A stretch of 64,000 nucleotides of DNA from Modicisalibacter tunisiensis (GCF_020148005.1 NZ_JAGXFD010000001.1:3103322-3167321); one strand, 5' to 3'. Positions 18,578-29,997 are shown, numbered from the stretch's first letter. A program made the numbers and translations. The notes: generated from the letters alone by a model not told the origin.

Positions 18578-18922
18578 TCAGACAGACGGCGGGTCCTCGC
18601 CCCGCGGCGGAACTGCCGGCGGCTCGCCCGAGGGCGATTCGAAGACTTCGGGCGGCTCGGCCGTGCCGGTCGAGCCGCCGGGTGCCGCGGCTTCCGAGGG
18701 CCTGCCGCGCTGTCGCTCCCGCTCCCGCCATGCCAGGGCCCCCAGCCCCGCCACGGCGCCGTACTTGATCACCTTGCCCAGGGCACTGCGACCATGGCGG
18801 CTGCTCAGCAGCAGCCCCAGTGCCCCGCCGGTCAGCATGCTGCGCGTATCCAGGCGACATGCCTGACCGCAGCAGCGATCGAGCCAGCGGCTCACCTCAT
18901 CCTTCGCCTGCCTGTCATCCAT
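18578..18922 (-). CDS. Short DUF533-like protein lacking the TerB domain
   Basis: 114 residues from an ATG with AGGAG upstream. Residues 28-70 (MLTGGALGLLLSSRHG, then YGAVAGLGALAW) closely match residues 28-65 of the 211-residue neighbour, with a glycine-rich hydrophobic segment. After that it has a Pro/Glu-rich low-complexity tail instead of the TerB-like domain. It looks like a truncated tandem paralogue that still uses a proper start and codon pattern. Function unknown; membrane association is possible. Confidence 0.7.
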   Translation of the reverse strand: MDDRQAKDEVSRWLDRCCGQACRLDTRSMLTGGALGLLLSSRHGRSALGKVIKYGAVAGLGALAWRERERQRGRPSEAAAPGGSTGTAEPPEVFESPSGEPPAVPPRGEDPPSV

Positions 18923-18960
18923 GCGATTCTCTCCTGTGTGTCGATGACCATGCACCTTGC

Positions 18961-18981
18961 GCCCCGCACGCCGTGCGGGGC
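18961..18981. other. GC-rich hairpin between the two DUF533-type genes
   Basis: Arms GCCCCGCAC and GTGCGGGGC pair around a 3-bp loop. No T-run follows on the minus strand, so it may slow or protect the transcript rather than terminate it. Confidence 0.5.
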
Positions 18982-18998
18982 CATCATGCCCGGGCGTC

Positions 18999-19634
18999 TC
19001 AACCGCCGTTCGCGGTCCTGGCCTCGAGCGCCTCGACCACCTCGCTTCCCAGCCCGAGCGAGGCGGCAAGCTGGTCGAGCCAGGCTCGCTCCATCGGATT
19101 CTGCACGTCGATGATGGCGACACTGGCCAGATACATTTCACGCGCCGCCTGGGGCGAGTCGGCGTCCATCGCCAGCTGCCCGGCATCCAGCGGCGCCTGG
19201 AGCTGCTCGTCCACCCAGGCCAGCAACGGCGGGTCGGCTCCCAGCGCATCGATCTGCTCGACCAGCTGGGCGCGCTCGGCGGCATCGATATGGCCGTCGG
19301 CCCGGGCGGCGGCGATCATCGCCTTGAGCAGCGCCATGCTGCGAGCTTCAAGGGCCTCGCCCTGCAGCTGTTCCAGTGGCTCGCCATCGTCGGGCACGGC
19401 CGTTTCGCTCGTGTCCCGACCGGCCTGGTGCGACTGCCAGGCGCGCCAGGCCAGCGTTCCCAGCCCGGCCAGGGCGCCGTACTGGATCGCCCGTCGGCCG
19501 GCACGCCGCCCGCGATGGGTTCCCAGCAGGATTCCCAGGGCGCTGCCGGGCACCAGTCGGCGTGGATCCGGGCTGCGCTTGCCGCGGCTGCCGGCCTGCT
19601 TCATCAATTCCTCGAGCATTCCCCTGGCGTTCAT
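18999..19634 (-). CDS. DUF533 / TerB-like family protein
   Basis: 211 residues. An N-terminal glycine-rich hydrophobic part (ALGILLGTHRG, YGALAGLGTLAW) is followed by a helical TerB-like domain from about residue 95 to the end (SMALLKAMIAAARADGHIDAAER). This matches the YebE-type architecture; YebE is linked to envelope stress in E. coli, but no function is established. It precedes its truncated paralogue on the same strand. Confidence 0.8.
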   Translation of the reverse strand: MNARGMLEELMKQAGSRGKRSPDPRRLVPGSALGILLGTHRGRRAGRRAIQYGALAGLGTLAWRAWQSHQAGRDTSETAVPDDGEPLEQLQGEALEARSMALLKAMIAAARADGHIDAAERAQLVEQIDALGADPPLLAWVDEQLQAPLDAGQLAMDADSPQAAREMYLASVAIIDVQNPMERAWLDQLAASLGLGSEVVEALEARTANGG

Positions 19635-19692
19635 GACACGCTCCCGATCCGCCTGAAGACGCTGTCAGCATAGGTGATAGCCGCCCGAGACG

Positions 19693-19717
19693 AAAAAGCC
19701 CGGCATTGATGCCGGGC
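19693..19717 (-). terminator. Rho-independent terminator after pycB
   Basis: Perfect stem GCCCGGCAT (19698-19706) and ATGCCGGGC (19709-19717) followed by five T residues on the minus strand, 27 bp after the pycB stop. Confidence 0.9.
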
Positions 19718-19743
19718 AAGCAAGTGGTGTCGAGCGTGCCGTG

Positions 19744-21549
19744 TCACTCGATCTCGATCAGCACCTCGCCGGGGGTCACCCGGTCGCCGCGCGACACGTG
19801 CACGGCCTTGACGCTGCCGGCGACCCGGGCATGCACCTCGGTTTCCATCTTCATCGCCTCGGTGATCAGCACGGCCTGTCCCGCCTCGACCGCGTCGCCG
19901 ACCTCGACCAGCACGTCGACGATGTTGCCGGGCATCGAGGTGGTCACGTGACCGGGCGCGGAGGCCTTGGCGCGCCCCGACTCGCCGCCGCCGACATAAT
20001 CGTCCTTGGCCTCGAAGACCACCTCCTCGGGCATGCCGTCCAGGGTCAGGTAGACCTGGCGCTTGTCGCCGGTGCGCCCCACGCCGGTGATCTGCACCTC
20101 GTAGGACTCACCGTGCACGTCGATGACGAACTCGGTGGGCACGCCCTCGGTCACCGGGCGCTCGGCCGGCTCGGCGCTGGGCAGCGGCTCGGGCGACAGC
20201 GTGCCGTCGCGGCGACCCTGCAGGTAGTCACGTCCCAGATCGGGGAACATGGCGAAGGTCAGCACATCCTCCTCGCTCTCGGCCAGCTCGCCGATCTCGC
20301 CGGTCAGGCGTGTCATCTCGGGCGACAGGCTGTCGGCCGGCCGCCCCTCCTCGACCGGCTCGTTGCCGATGGCCTGGCGCCGGACGGTCTCGTTGACCTC
20401 GGCCGGCGGGTGGCCATAGCCGCCCAGCAGGTAACGCTTGACCTCGTTGGTGATGCTCTTGTAGCGCTCGCCGGTGAGCACGTTCATCACCGCCTGGGTG
20501 CCGACGATCTGCGAGGTCGGCGTGACCAGCGGCGGGTAGCCGAGGTCGGCACGCACCCGCGGGATCTCGGCGAACACCTCGCGGATCTTGCCCAGCGCGT
20601 TCTGTTCCTTGAGCTGGTTGGCGAGGTTGGACATCATGCCGCCCGGCACCTGATTGATCTGTACCGAGACGTCCTCGCGGGTGAACTCGCTCTCGAAGGC
20701 GGCGTACTTCCCGCGCACCTCGCGGAAGTAGTCCCCCACTTCCTTGAGCGCCTCCAGATCCAGCCCGGTGTCGTAGCCGGTGCCCTGCAGGGCGGCGACC
20801 ATCGACTCGGTGGAGGGATGGCTGGTGCCGCCGGCGAACGCCGAGTTGCAGGTATCGATGTGCCGGCAACCGGCCTCGATCGCCTTGAGCTGGCACAGCG
20901 CCGAAAGCCCGGAGGTGGCGTGGGCGTGCAGCTGGATGGGTACGTCGACGGCCTCGCTCAGCGCGGCGACCAGCTCCTCGGCGGCATACGGCGTGAGCAG
21001 CCCGGCCATGTCCTTGATGGCGATGGAATCGGCGCCCATCTCGACCAGCCGCCGCGCCTGGTCGACGTACATCGCCAGGGTGTGCACCGGGCTGACCGTG
21101 TAGCACAGCGTGCCCTGGGCGTGCTTGCCGCTGGCCTTGACCGCGGCCATCGCGGTCTCGAGGTTGCGCAGGTCGTTGAGCGCATCGAACACCCGGAAGA
21201 TGTCGATGCCGTTCTCCGCGGAACGGGCGACGAAGCGCTCCACCACGTCATCGGCGTAATGCCGATAGCCGAGCAGGTTCTGGCCGCGCAGCAGCATCTG
21301 CAGCGGCGTGCTGGGCAGCGCCTCCTTCAGCGAGCGCAGGCGCTCCCAGGGGTCCTCTTTGAGGAAGCGCACGCAGGCGTCGAAGGTCGCCCCGCCCCAG
21401 ACCTCGAGGGAGTGGAAGCCGATGGCGTCCAGCTGCGGGCAGATCGGCAGCATGTCCTCGGTGCGCATGCGGGTGGCGATCAGCGACTGGTGACCGTCAC
21501 GCAGCACGACGTCGGTGACGTGGACCCGGTCGGGTTGCTTCGGGCTCAT
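19744..21549 (-). CDS. pycB: Pyruvate carboxylase subunit B (OadA-like carboxyltransferase with biotin carrier)
   Basis: 601 residues: an HMGL-type TIM barrel starting VTDVVLRDGHQSLIATRMR, the PYC/OADA conserved domain, and a C-terminal biotinyl domain with ITEAMKMETEV (lysine of EAMKM). With the adjacent biotin carboxylase it makes oxaloacetate from pyruvate and bicarbonate. Annotation pipelines often call it oxaloacetate decarboxylase alpha; no oadB or oadG membrane subunits are nearby and pycA and pycR are, so carboxylase is the better call. It starts 11 bp after pycA. Confidence 0.92.
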   Translation of the reverse strand: MSPKQPDRVHVTDVVLRDGHQSLIATRMRTEDMLPICPQLDAIGFHSLEVWGGATFDACVRFLKEDPWERLRSLKEALPSTPLQMLLRGQNLLGYRHYADDVVERFVARSAENGIDIFRVFDALNDLRNLETAMAAVKASGKHAQGTLCYTVSPVHTLAMYVDQARRLVEMGADSIAIKDMAGLLTPYAAEELVAALSEAVDVPIQLHAHATSGLSALCQLKAIEAGCRHIDTCNSAFAGGTSHPSTESMVAALQGTGYDTGLDLEALKEVGDYFREVRGKYAAFESEFTREDVSVQINQVPGGMMSNLANQLKEQNALGKIREVFAEIPRVRADLGYPPLVTPTSQIVGTQAVMNVLTGERYKSITNEVKRYLLGGYGHPPAEVNETVRRQAIGNEPVEEGRPADSLSPEMTRLTGEIGELAESEEDVLTFAMFPDLGRDYLQGRRDGTLSPEPLPSAEPAERPVTEGVPTEFVIDVHGESYEVQITGVGRTGDKRQVYLTLDGMPEEVVFEAKDDYVGGGESGRAKASAPGHVTTSMPGNIVDVLVEVGDAVEAGQAVLITEAMKMETEVHARVAGSVKAVHVSRGDRVTPGEVLIEIE

Positions 21550-21559
21550 GAATCTCTCC

Positions 21560-22975
<1,416 letters not shown>

Positions 22976-23153
22976 AGGCTGTCCTCCAGGGTTGCGTCCA
23001 CGACGGGCATGCGAAAAACTCAAGGGTGGCTTGTCCGTTGCCGCGGCCGTGTTGGGTGTGGCTTTTACGCTACCCCGGGCAAACACCAATAGAAAAATTG
23101 ATATTTTTTTGCCAACCTATAAGGTAGCGCTTATACCTGTAACGGAAACCGCC
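22976..23153. promoter_or_regulatory. Divergent pycA / pycR control region with candidate PycR palindrome
   Basis: 178 bp with an AT-rich block at about 23085-23110. TATAAG-GTAGCG-CTTATA (23118-23135) is a perfect 6+6 inverted repeat of the T-N11-A type bound by LysR regulators, 18 bp before the pycR ATG. Confidence 0.5.
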
Positions 23154-24140
23154 ATGTCGCGCCCGCACCTGCTCAACAGACTGACCTTTCGCCAGCTTCA
23201 GGTCTTTCAGGCCGTTCACCGCCAGCAATCCTACTCGCGCGCGGCCGAGCAGCTGGGCCTTACCCAGCCCGCGGTCAGCGCCCAGATTCGCCAGCTGGAA
23301 CAGGCCCTCGAGCAGCCGCTGTTCAAGTACGCCGGCAAGACCCTGCACGTGCTGCCCGCCGCCGATGCCCTGGCGGCCACCGTGCAGTCGATCTTCGGCC
23401 AGGTGTCGAGCCTGCAGATGGAGCTCTCCGAGCTGGCCGGCACGATCCGTGGTGAACTCAATCTCACGGCGGTTTCCACCGCCCAGTATGTGGTGCCGCA
23501 TATCCTGGCGCGGTTCCGTGCCCGCTATCCGGAAGTCCATATCCGACTGCGGGTGTGCAATCGCGGCCAGGCGCTGGAGCGTCTGGCCGAGCGGCGCGAC
23601 GACCTGGTGATCATGGGCATGGTGCCGGACGACGCCAATCTGGCCTTCATGCCCATCCTCGACAACGAGATGATCCCCATCGTCTGGCCCGGCCACCCGC
23701 TGCTGACCGCCGCCAAGCCCACGCTGGAGGACTTCACGCAGCATTACGTGCTGATGCGCGAGCCCGGCTCCGGCACACGCACCGCCTTCGAGGAGTTCGT
23801 CGCGCGCGAGCGTGTCTCCCTGGCACACACCCTGGAGATGGGCACCAACGAGGCGATCAAGCAGGGTGTGATGGCGCATCTCGGCGTGGCGGTGCTGCCG
23901 CGACTGGCGGTTCAGCTCGAGCTGGCTTCCGGGCTGCTGGCCTCCCCCGACCTGCCCGGCTTTCCGCTCAAGCGCTCCTGGTGCACGGTCTACCCCAAGG
24001 ACCGCTATCCGACCCCGGTCACCGAGCTGTTCATGCGCTTCGTGCGCGAGCTGCTGCCCGAGCTCAACGCCCACTTCAAGGCTCCCCTCGAGCCGGCCCC
24101 CGGCCCCAGCTTCGTGTGCCTGCCGATGGTCGACGCCTGA
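23154..24140 (+). CDS. pycR: LysR-family regulator of pyruvate carboxylase
   Basis: 328 residues. N-terminal winged helix with [31 protein letters not shown] (split here as the standard LysR block), then a periplasmic-binding-protein-like effector domain. The ATG at 23154 gives the usual ten residues before the DNA-binding helix. It is divergent from pycA, the arrangement seen for PycR. It resembles CbbR/CysB-like regulators, so the name relies on location. Confidence 0.85.
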   Translation: MSRPHLLNRLTFRQLQVFQAVHRQQSYSRAAEQLGLTQPAVSAQIRQLEQALEQPLFKYAGKTLHVLPAADALAATVQSIFGQVSSLQMELSELAGTIRGELNLTAVSTAQYVVPHILARFRARYPEVHIRLRVCNRGQALERLAERRDDLVIMGMVPDDANLAFMPILDNEMIPIVWPGHPLLTAAKPTLEDFTQHYVLMREPGSGTRTAFEEFVARERVSLAHTLEMGTNEAIKQGVMAHLGVAVLPRLAVQLELASGLLASPDLPGFPLKRSWCTVYPKDRYPTPVTELFMRFVRELLPELNAHFKAPLEPAPGPSFVCLPMVDA

Positions 24141-24321
24141 GCGCCGGACCGGCCCGCGCCTGTCCAGAACCGGGCCTCATGTGGTATGTTGGGGCCATCG
24201 ATCCACGCATCATCCGTCATGCCCGGCCGCCCGGAATCGCCACTCGGCGCAGCGTTCATGCCCCCGTGGCATTGCCGGCGTTCCGACGCCACCGGCCGGC
24301 TTGCAGAGAGGCTCAAGAACC

Positions 24322-25374
24322 ATGAGCGACACCCCTTCCCAGCGCGTCACCAGTGGCAAGAAGTACCGTAACGATCACGGCATCGCCGCCATCAAGGATG
24401 GCATGAAGTCCCGCAGCCAGAGCGAAGGCGGTGGCGTCGGCGGGCGCAAGCCCCAGTGGCTGCGCGCCCAGATCCCCGGTGGCGGGCGCTTCGACGCCGT
24501 GAAGCGCAACGTGGCCGAGCATCGGCTGAGCACCGTCTGCGCCGAATCGCACTGCCCCAACATGGGCGAGTGCTGGAGCAACGGTACCGCCACCATCATG
24601 CTGATGGGCTCGGTGTGCACCCGGGCCTGCCGCTTCTGCGCCGTCGACACCGGCAACCCGCGGGGCTGGCTCGACGCCGAGGAACCGGCCAACACCGCCA
24701 AGTCGGTGGAACTGATGGGGCTGCGCTACGTGGTGCTCACCTCGGTGGACCGCGATGACCTGCCGGACGGGGGCGCCAGCCACTACGCCGACTGCATCCG
24801 GGCCATCAAGGCGCACACCCCCGACGTCGCCGTGGAGGCGCTGACCCCGGACTTCGACGGCGCACCCAGCGCCATCGAACAGGTCGTCGACTCCGGTCTC
24901 GAGGTGTTCGCCCAGAACGTCGAGACCGTGGAGCGCCTGACCCAGCGCGTGCGCGACCCGCGCGCCGGCTATCGCAAGACCCTCGATGTCCTCGCCCACG
25001 CCAAGCGTCACCGCCCCGGGGTGATCACCAAGACCAGCCTGATGCTGGGCCTGGGCGAGACCGAGGAGGAGATCCTGCAGACCTTCGACGACCTGCGGGC
25101 CATCGGTGTCGATATCGTGACGCTGGGCCAGTACCTGCAGCCGACGCGCAACCACCTGCCGGTGGAGCGCTGGGTGACCCCCGAGGAATTCGAGCGCTAC
25201 CGGGTGCTGGGTCTGGAAAAGGGCTTCATGGAAGTGCCCTCGGGCCCGCTGGTGCGTTCCAGCTATCGCGCCGACCGGGTGTTCGAGAAGAACAACCTGG
25301 GCCTGGCCGCGCCCGCCGAGGTGCCCGGCCAGTCCGCCGATCCGAATCGCATCGACGCCGTCAACGTGGGCTGA
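24322..25374 (+). CDS. lipA: Lipoyl synthase
   Basis: 350 residues, radical SAM. Auxiliary cluster cysteines [12 protein letters not shown] and radical SAM motif CTRACRFC are both present, with the C-terminal RSSYRAD serine that ligates the auxiliary cluster. It inserts sulfur into octanoyl groups of E2 and GcvH proteins, including the two-lipoyl E2 in this window. The ATG at 24322 has AGAGAGG upstream. It is monocistronic and convergent with lipB across a shared terminator. Confidence 0.97.
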   Translation: MSDTPSQRVTSGKKYRNDHGIAAIKDGMKSRSQSEGGGVGGRKPQWLRAQIPGGGRFDAVKRNVAEHRLSTVCAESHCPNMGECWSNGTATIMLMGSVCTRACRFCAVDTGNPRGWLDAEEPANTAKSVELMGLRYVVLTSVDRDDLPDGGASHYADCIRAIKAHTPDVAVEALTPDFDGAPSAIEQVVDSGLEVFAQNVETVERLTQRVRDPRAGYRKTLDVLAHAKRHRPGVITKTSLMLGLGETEEEILQTFDDLRAIGVDIVTLGQYLQPTRNHLPVERWVTPEEFERYRVLGLEKGFMEVPSGPLVRSSYRADRVFEKNNLGLAAPAEVPGQSADPNRIDAVNVG

Positions 25375-25391
25375 GCGTCGCGCCTGCCGCC

Positions 25392-25433
25392 CATGAAAAA
25401 CCCGGCGAGCTTCAGGCCGCCGGGTTTTTCATG
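25392..25433. terminator. Bidirectional terminator between lipA and lipB
   Basis: Sixteen-base arms (25392-25407 and 25418-25433) form a perfect stem that includes A and T runs on both sides, giving a T-run after the GC stem on either strand. Confidence 0.9.
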
Positions 25434-25452
25434 CCCGCTTCTCACTCACGGA

Positions 25453-26106
25453 CTACGCCTCTGCCAGGCTCAGCTCACGGCCGAGCTCACGGGCCAGGCA
25501 CTCGGCCAGCTGTTCCGCCACCGTCTCGATAGCCGGGCAGTCATCGACCAGGTCGGCAAGGCGCGTCATCGTCATGCCGGCATAACCACAGGGATTGATG
25601 CGCAGGAAGGGAGACAGGTCGCCGTCGACGTTGAGCGCCACGCCGTGGAAGCTGCAGCCGCGCCGAATGCGCAGCCCCAGCGACGCGATCTTGGCCTCGC
25701 CCACGTAGACCCCCGGGGCATCGGGACGCGCTTTCGCCGCCACGCCGTACCCGGCCAGCAGGGCGATGACCGCATTCTCCAGCGCCGTCACCAGGTTGCG
25801 CACGCCCAGACCGGCACGCCGCACATCGAGCAGCGGATAGAGCACGACCTGACCGGGCCCGTGATAGGTCACCTGCCCGCCGCGATCGGTGGCCACCACC
25901 GGAATGTCGCCGGGCATCAGCAGGTGCTCGGGCTTGCCGGCCTGCCCCTGGGTGAATACCGGCTCATGCTCGACAAGCCAGAACTGGTCGGGCGTATCGG
26001 CGTCACGCTGGTCGGTGAGCTCGCGCATCGCCTGCCAGACGGGCAGATAGTCGCGCCGCCCGAGTCGCTGGACCTGAATCGGCGACCGGCCGCTGTCGCT
26101 CGCCAT
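25453..26106 (-). CDS. lipB: Octanoyltransferase
   Basis: 217 residues. [12 protein letters not shown] is the LipB signature, and [12 protein letters not shown] with the catalytic lysine (GEAKIASLG) and a Cys of NPCGYAG follow. It moves octanoate from ACP to lipoate-dependent proteins. The ATG at 26104-26106 overlaps the ybeD stop by one base; a GTG one codon earlier is possible. Confidence 0.96.
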   Translation of the reverse strand: MASDSGRSPIQVQRLGRRDYLPVWQAMRELTDQRDADTPDQFWLVEHEPVFTQGQAGKPEHLLMPGDIPVVATDRGGQVTYHGPGQVVLYPLLDVRRAGLGVRNLVTALENAVIALLAGYGVAAKARPDAPGVYVGEAKIASLGLRIRRGCSFHGVALNVDGDLSPFLRINPCGYAGMTMTRLADLVDDCPAIETVAEQLAECLARELGRELSLAEA

Positions 26107-26417
26107 CACACCACCATGTGCACGCGACCGGTGGCCTTGAGCGAGGCGAACAGCGCCTCGAGCTGGTCGTTGCCGGTGGCGGTGATGGTCACGCGGACGG
26201 AGCGGAAGCGGCCGTTGCGGCTGTCGACGGCAGTGATGGTGGTGCGATCGACGCCCGGGGCATGCTGCTCGACGATCTCGATCACGACTTGCTCGAAGTC
26301 CGGCGCGGCATCGCCGACGATCTTGATGGGATAGTCGCAGGGAAACTCGACCCGCGGCCGCTCGACACCGGAGGGCGGCGTCTCGACCCGCAGGTCGCGC
26401 AGGGATTTGTCGTTCAT
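26106..26417 (-). CDS. ybeD: YbeD / DUF493 family protein
   Basis: 103 residues, an ACT-like small fold; [11 protein letters not shown] and the ending VHMVV are typical. It sits directly before lipB as in E. coli, where the gene lies between dacA and lipB. It is thought to be regulatory but has no settled function. Start chosen at ATG 26415-26417. Confidence 0.88.
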   Translation of the reverse strand: MNDKSLRDLRVETPPSGVERPRVEFPCDYPIKIVGDAAPDFEQVVIEIVEQHAPGVDRTTITAVDSRNGRFRSVRVTITATGNDQLEALFASLKATGRVHMVV

Positions 26418-26544
26418 GAGGGTCACTCGGTGAAAGCCATTTCCGAGTATTCTACGCAACCTGTACCGGTCGACCAAGGTCGACCGGTACCCAGGGCAAG
26501 CGTGGCGCCCGGCAATCGACCACCACCGGGCGCGGGGTGGCCTC

Positions 26545-26687
26545 AGGGTTTGTCCGAAAAGTCGGCGAGCGAAGATCAGGCAAGGCGAAAATCAGCGAAA
26601 AAGCGGAGTTTACAGAGTGTAAATGAGCATTTTGAGCTGATTTTCAACGCCGCATGACCGAGCGCAGCCAGTTTTCAGACAAAGCCT
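26545..26687. repeat. Nested palindromic intergenic element, copy A
   Basis: 143 bp between ybeD and dacA, reaching the dacA stop codon. Outer arms AGGGTTTGTC and GACAAAGCCT pair with one mismatch; middle arms AAAATCAGC and GCTGATTTT pair; the innermost arms TTTACA and TGTAAA close a 3-nt loop. Copies B and C share the core and have different but still self-complementary arms. It may terminate or protect dacA mRNA. Confidence 0.85.
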
Positions 26688-27909
26688 AGAACAGGCCGGT
26701 CACGAACAGCACGATCGAGTCCCAGATGCGCTTGAAGAAGCCGCCCTGCTCCACGCTCTGCAGCGCCACCAGCGGCTGCTCGCGAATCACCTTGTCGCCC
26801 AGCTTGACCTGCAGCGACCCCAGCTGCTGGCCGGCCTGCACCGGTGCCTTGATGGTTTCCGGAATGTTCAGCTTGGCGGTCATCTCGTCGCGGCGTCCCT
26901 GCGGCACGGTCAGGTAGATGTCCTGAGTCACCCCCAGCTTGAGGTTATCGCGTGCCCCGCCCCAGATGCGCGGCTGGTTGAGCACGGCGCCACGCTGGTA
27001 GAGCTTGAAGGTGTCGAAGAAGCGGAAGCCGTAGCTGAGCAGCTTCTGCGACTCCTGGGCGCGGGCCTCGTCGGACTGGGTGCCCATCACCACGGAAATC
27101 AGCCGCATGTCGTCCTGCTTGGCGGACGACACCAGGCAGTAGCCGGCCTCCTCGGTGTGCCCGGTCTTGAGGCCGTCCACGGCCGGATCCCGCCACAGCA
27201 GGCGGTTGCGATTGGGCTGACGAATATCGTTGTAGGTGAAGTACTTCTTGGAATAGATCTGATAGTGATCCGGATAGTCCCGGATGATGTGACGGGCGAT
27301 CGTCGCCAGGTCGCGGGCGGACGAGTAGTGGTCCTCGTGGGGCAGCCCGGTGGCGTTGGCGAAATGGGTATTCTCGAGCCCCATGCGCTGCGCCTGCTGG
27401 TTCATCAGGTCGGCGAACGACGACTCGGAACCGGCGACGTATTCGGCCAGGGCCACGCTGGCATCGTTGCCCGACTGGATGACCACGCCGTGCAGCAGGT
27501 CATCGACCTTGACCCGGGTGCCCTCGCGCACGAACATCCGCGACCCGCCGGTGCGCCAGGCATGCTCGCTGATGGTGACCATGTCGTCGTCGGAGATGTT
27601 GCCGTCGTCGATCTCCTTCTCGACGATATAGGCGGTCATCATCTTGGTCAGGCTGGCCGGTGGCAGCCGCTCGTCGGCGTTGTGCTCGACCAGTACCTCG
27701 CCGCTGTTGGCATCGAGCAGGATCCACGACGACGCATCGAGACTCGGCGGCGTGGGGATCATCGGCTGCGGCAGGGACTTCTGCGGCAGCCGGGAGTCCG
27801 GCTGGGGCTGCTGCTCGGCCATCACGGGCTGGATTATCGCGATGCAGAACGCGGTAACGGCAACAGCCAGACCATGCCAGGGACGAGAGGGAAAAAGGGA
27901 CAGTCTCAT
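26686..27909 (-). CDS. dacA: D-alanyl-D-alanine carboxypeptidase (PBP5/6 type)
   Basis: 407 residues with a signal peptide (cleavage near VMA-EQQ, residue 31), catalytic motifs SLTK (86-89), SGN (146-148) and KTGH, a C-terminal beta domain and an amphipathic membrane anchor at the end (FKRIWDSIVLFVTGLF). It trims pentapeptides in the periplasm. It follows rlpA on the same strand after about 45 bp. Confidence 0.96.
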   Translation of the reverse strand: MRLSLFPSRPWHGLAVAVTAFCIAIIQPVMAEQQPQPDSRLPQKSLPQPMIPTPPSLDASSWILLDANSGEVLVEHNADERLPPASLTKMMTAYIVEKEIDDGNISDDDMVTISEHAWRTGGSRMFVREGTRVKVDDLLHGVVIQSGNDASVALAEYVAGSESSFADLMNQQAQRMGLENTHFANATGLPHEDHYSSARDLATIARHIIRDYPDHYQIYSKKYFTYNDIRQPNRNRLLWRDPAVDGLKTGHTEEAGYCLVSSAKQDDMRLISVVMGTQSDEARAQESQKLLSYGFRFFDTFKLYQRGAVLNQPRIWGGARDNLKLGVTQDIYLTVPQGRRDEMTAKLNIPETIKAPVQAGQQLGSLQVKLGDKVIREQPLVALQSVEQGGFFKRIWDSIVLFVTGLF

Positions 27910-27954
27910 GACGCGTGTTTCTCGTTGCTGGTTGTCAGGGAAATCCATCGATCA

Positions 27955-28917
27955 TCATTGCTGACCGGCGGTGACGGTGAAGGCCTGCGCGAAGCCGGCC
28001 TGCTGAAGTTCTCGCCGCAGCGCTTCCAGCGCCGGCCGATCGGCCACCGGGCCGACCTGGACCCGATGCAGCCGGCCGCCGTTGTCGACGCGCACCGGCC
28101 GATCGAGACGCGACTGCAGGCGTCGGCGCAGCCGTTCGGCGTTGCCGGCCGACCCCAGTGCCGCCACCTGCAGATAGAAGGCGCCAGGGTCGGCACCACT
28201 CGCCGTGGCACCGGCGGCCGCCGACTTGCGCGACGGCAGCGGTGACACCGAGGGCGATGCGGCTGCGGGAGCGGCCCGTGTCGCCCCCGTCGTCCGCCTC
28301 TTCGTCGCTGCCTTCGCGGCGGCAACCGCTTTGCCCTCGCCCGCCGTCGACGTGCCATGCCGGGCCTGCCAGGCCACCGGGTCGATCGCCACGACACGCA
28401 CATGCCCCGTGCCGTGGCGCAGGATACCCAGTCGCGCCGCCGCCGCATAGGAGAGATCGATCAGGCGGTCACCGTGGAACGGCCCCCGGTCGTTGATGCG
28501 GACGATGACCGAGCGGCCGTTGCCGGTGTTGGTGACCCGGGCATAGGTCGGCAACGGCAGGGTCCGGTGCGCGGCCGTCATCTTGTACATGTCGTAGGGT
28601 TCGCCGCTGGCGGTGTCATACCCCTGGAACTTCTTGCCGTACCAGGAGGCCGTGCCCTCCGCCGCGTAACCTTGCGGATCGGAGAGCACATGATAGGTCT
28701 TGCCCCACACCCGGTAGGTCGGCCGATTGCCACTCTCGGCCCGCGGCTCGACCCGGGGCACGGCATCGGGGACCTGCGAGACATCGGGCGGACTGTCGGG
28801 GTAGGCATCCTCGCCCATGGCGTAACGCCCGCCGCCCTGCCGGGCCCCGTCACCGGCACAGCCGGCCAGGGCCAGCAGCGTGGCCAGGGCCACCGGCCGC
28901 CACCACACGCCTCTCAT
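27955..28917 (-). CDS. rlpA: Septal ring lytic transglycosylase RlpA, lipoprotein
   Basis: 320 residues. Lipobox LALAGC (Cys about 20) marks an outer-membrane lipoprotein. The double-psi beta-barrel domain runs from [12 protein letters not shown] to about 190, including the NDRGPF motif, and a SPOR domain ([17 protein letters not shown]) closes the protein. It cleaves glycan strands lacking stem peptides at the septum. It overlaps mltB by 4 nt. Confidence 0.94.
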   Translation of the reverse strand: MRGVWWRPVALATLLALAGCAGDGARQGGGRYAMGEDAYPDSPPDVSQVPDAVPRVEPRAESGNRPTYRVWGKTYHVLSDPQGYAAEGTASWYGKKFQGYDTASGEPYDMYKMTAAHRTLPLPTYARVTNTGNGRSVIVRINDRGPFHGDRLIDLSYAAAARLGILRHGTGHVRVVAIDPVAWQARHGTSTAGEGKAVAAAKAATKRRTTGATRAAPAAASPSVSPLPSRKSAAAGATASGADPGAFYLQVAALGSAGNAERLRRRLQSRLDRPVRVDNGGRLHRVQVGPVADRPALEALRRELQQAGFAQAFTVTAGQQ

Positions 28918-29945
28918 GCCGACGCCTCCAGGGCCTCGCGGATCCGCTCGGCCAGGGTGGCGACCGCCATGGCATAGAGGTGGCTGTGGTTGTAGCGGGT
29001 GATGACGTAGAAGTTGCGGAAGCCGAGGCGGTAACGGGTCTTGCCGTCGGCCACGTCGAGGGCCAGCGGGATCACCTGGCGATCCGCCGCCAGACCCGAC
29101 TCCTGCGCGCGGATACCGGCGGCGGCCAGGGTATCGATGCGCTCGTAGGGCGGCCGGGTGCGATTGAAGGCGATGGCATCGGGCGGTGTGGCGGGGCCCG
29201 TCGCCGCGGCGACGATCGGCGCCCCCGCCTGCCAGCCATGCCGGGCGAAGTAGTTGCCGACACTGCCGATGGCGTCGACGGGGTCATGCCACAGGTCCCG
29301 CTTGCCGTCGTCGTCGAAGTCCACCGCGTAGGCCTGATAGCTGGTGGGAATGAACTGGGGATAGCCCATCGCCCCGGCATAGGAGCCCTCCAGCGAATCG
29401 GGGTCGACCCCCTGCTCGCGGGTGAGGGTCAGGAAGGCCGCCAGTTCGCCGCGGAAGAAATCGCCCCGCGACGGATGGTGGAAGGCCAGCGTGGCCAGCG
29501 AATCGAGCACACGATGGCTGCCGGCATGGCGCCCGTAGTAGGTTTCCACGCCGATGATCGCGGCGATCACCTCGGGCGCCACGCCATAGGTGTCACGGGC
29601 CCGCTCGAAGGCGTCGCGATGGGCACGCACGAAGTCGGCCCCCGCCTGGATGCGTTCCGGCTGGATGAAGATGTCGCGATACTCGTCCCAGCGCAGGTGG
29701 CGCTCGGGTGCCTTCGACATCGCCTCGAGCACGCCCTGGCGATACCGGGCCTGCTTCAGGGCCTTTTCCAGCCAGCCACGGTCCGCGCCGGAGGCCACCT
29801 GGGCATCGACCCAGCGGGCGATCGCCGGATGCGTGCCCGGATCGAATGTCTCGTCGGCCCCCGCCGGCAGGGCCGCCAGCAGGCAAACGCCACCCAGCAG
29901 TCCCGCACGCAGCGCACGTTGTCGACGGTCCAGCCACTTCCTCAT
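28914..29945 (-). CDS. mltB: Membrane-bound lytic murein transglycosylase B
   Basis: 343 residues with an N-terminal signal peptide (LAALPAGA) without a lipobox, so probably soluble periplasmic like SltB. The catalytic Glu is in [11 protein letters not shown], and [16 protein letters not shown] is the family motif. The ATG at 29943-29945 has AGGGAGA upstream. Lies between rodA and rlpA in the cell-wall operon. Confidence 0.94.
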   Translation of the reverse strand: MRKWLDRRQRALRAGLLGGVCLLAALPAGADETFDPGTHPAIARWVDAQVASGADRGWLEKALKQARYRQGVLEAMSKAPERHLRWDEYRDIFIQPERIQAGADFVRAHRDAFERARDTYGVAPEVIAAIIGVETYYGRHAGSHRVLDSLATLAFHHPSRGDFFRGELAAFLTLTREQGVDPDSLEGSYAGAMGYPQFIPTSYQAYAVDFDDDGKRDLWHDPVDAIGSVGNYFARHGWQAGAPIVAAATGPATPPDAIAFNRTRPPYERIDTLAAAGIRAQESGLAADRQVIPLALDVADGKTRYRLGFRNFYVITRYNHSHLYAMAVATLAERIREALEASA

Positions 29946-29997
29946 TGTCGTCGAATCTCCCTGTTGGCCGATGGTCACCGCCATCGGAGATGGCGGC

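Noticed and set aside
19744-21549. Naming the gene oxaloacetate decarboxylase alpha subunit
   Set aside because: No membrane beta or gamma subunit genes are nearby, while biotin carboxylase and pycR are; two-subunit pyruvate carboxylase explains the locus.
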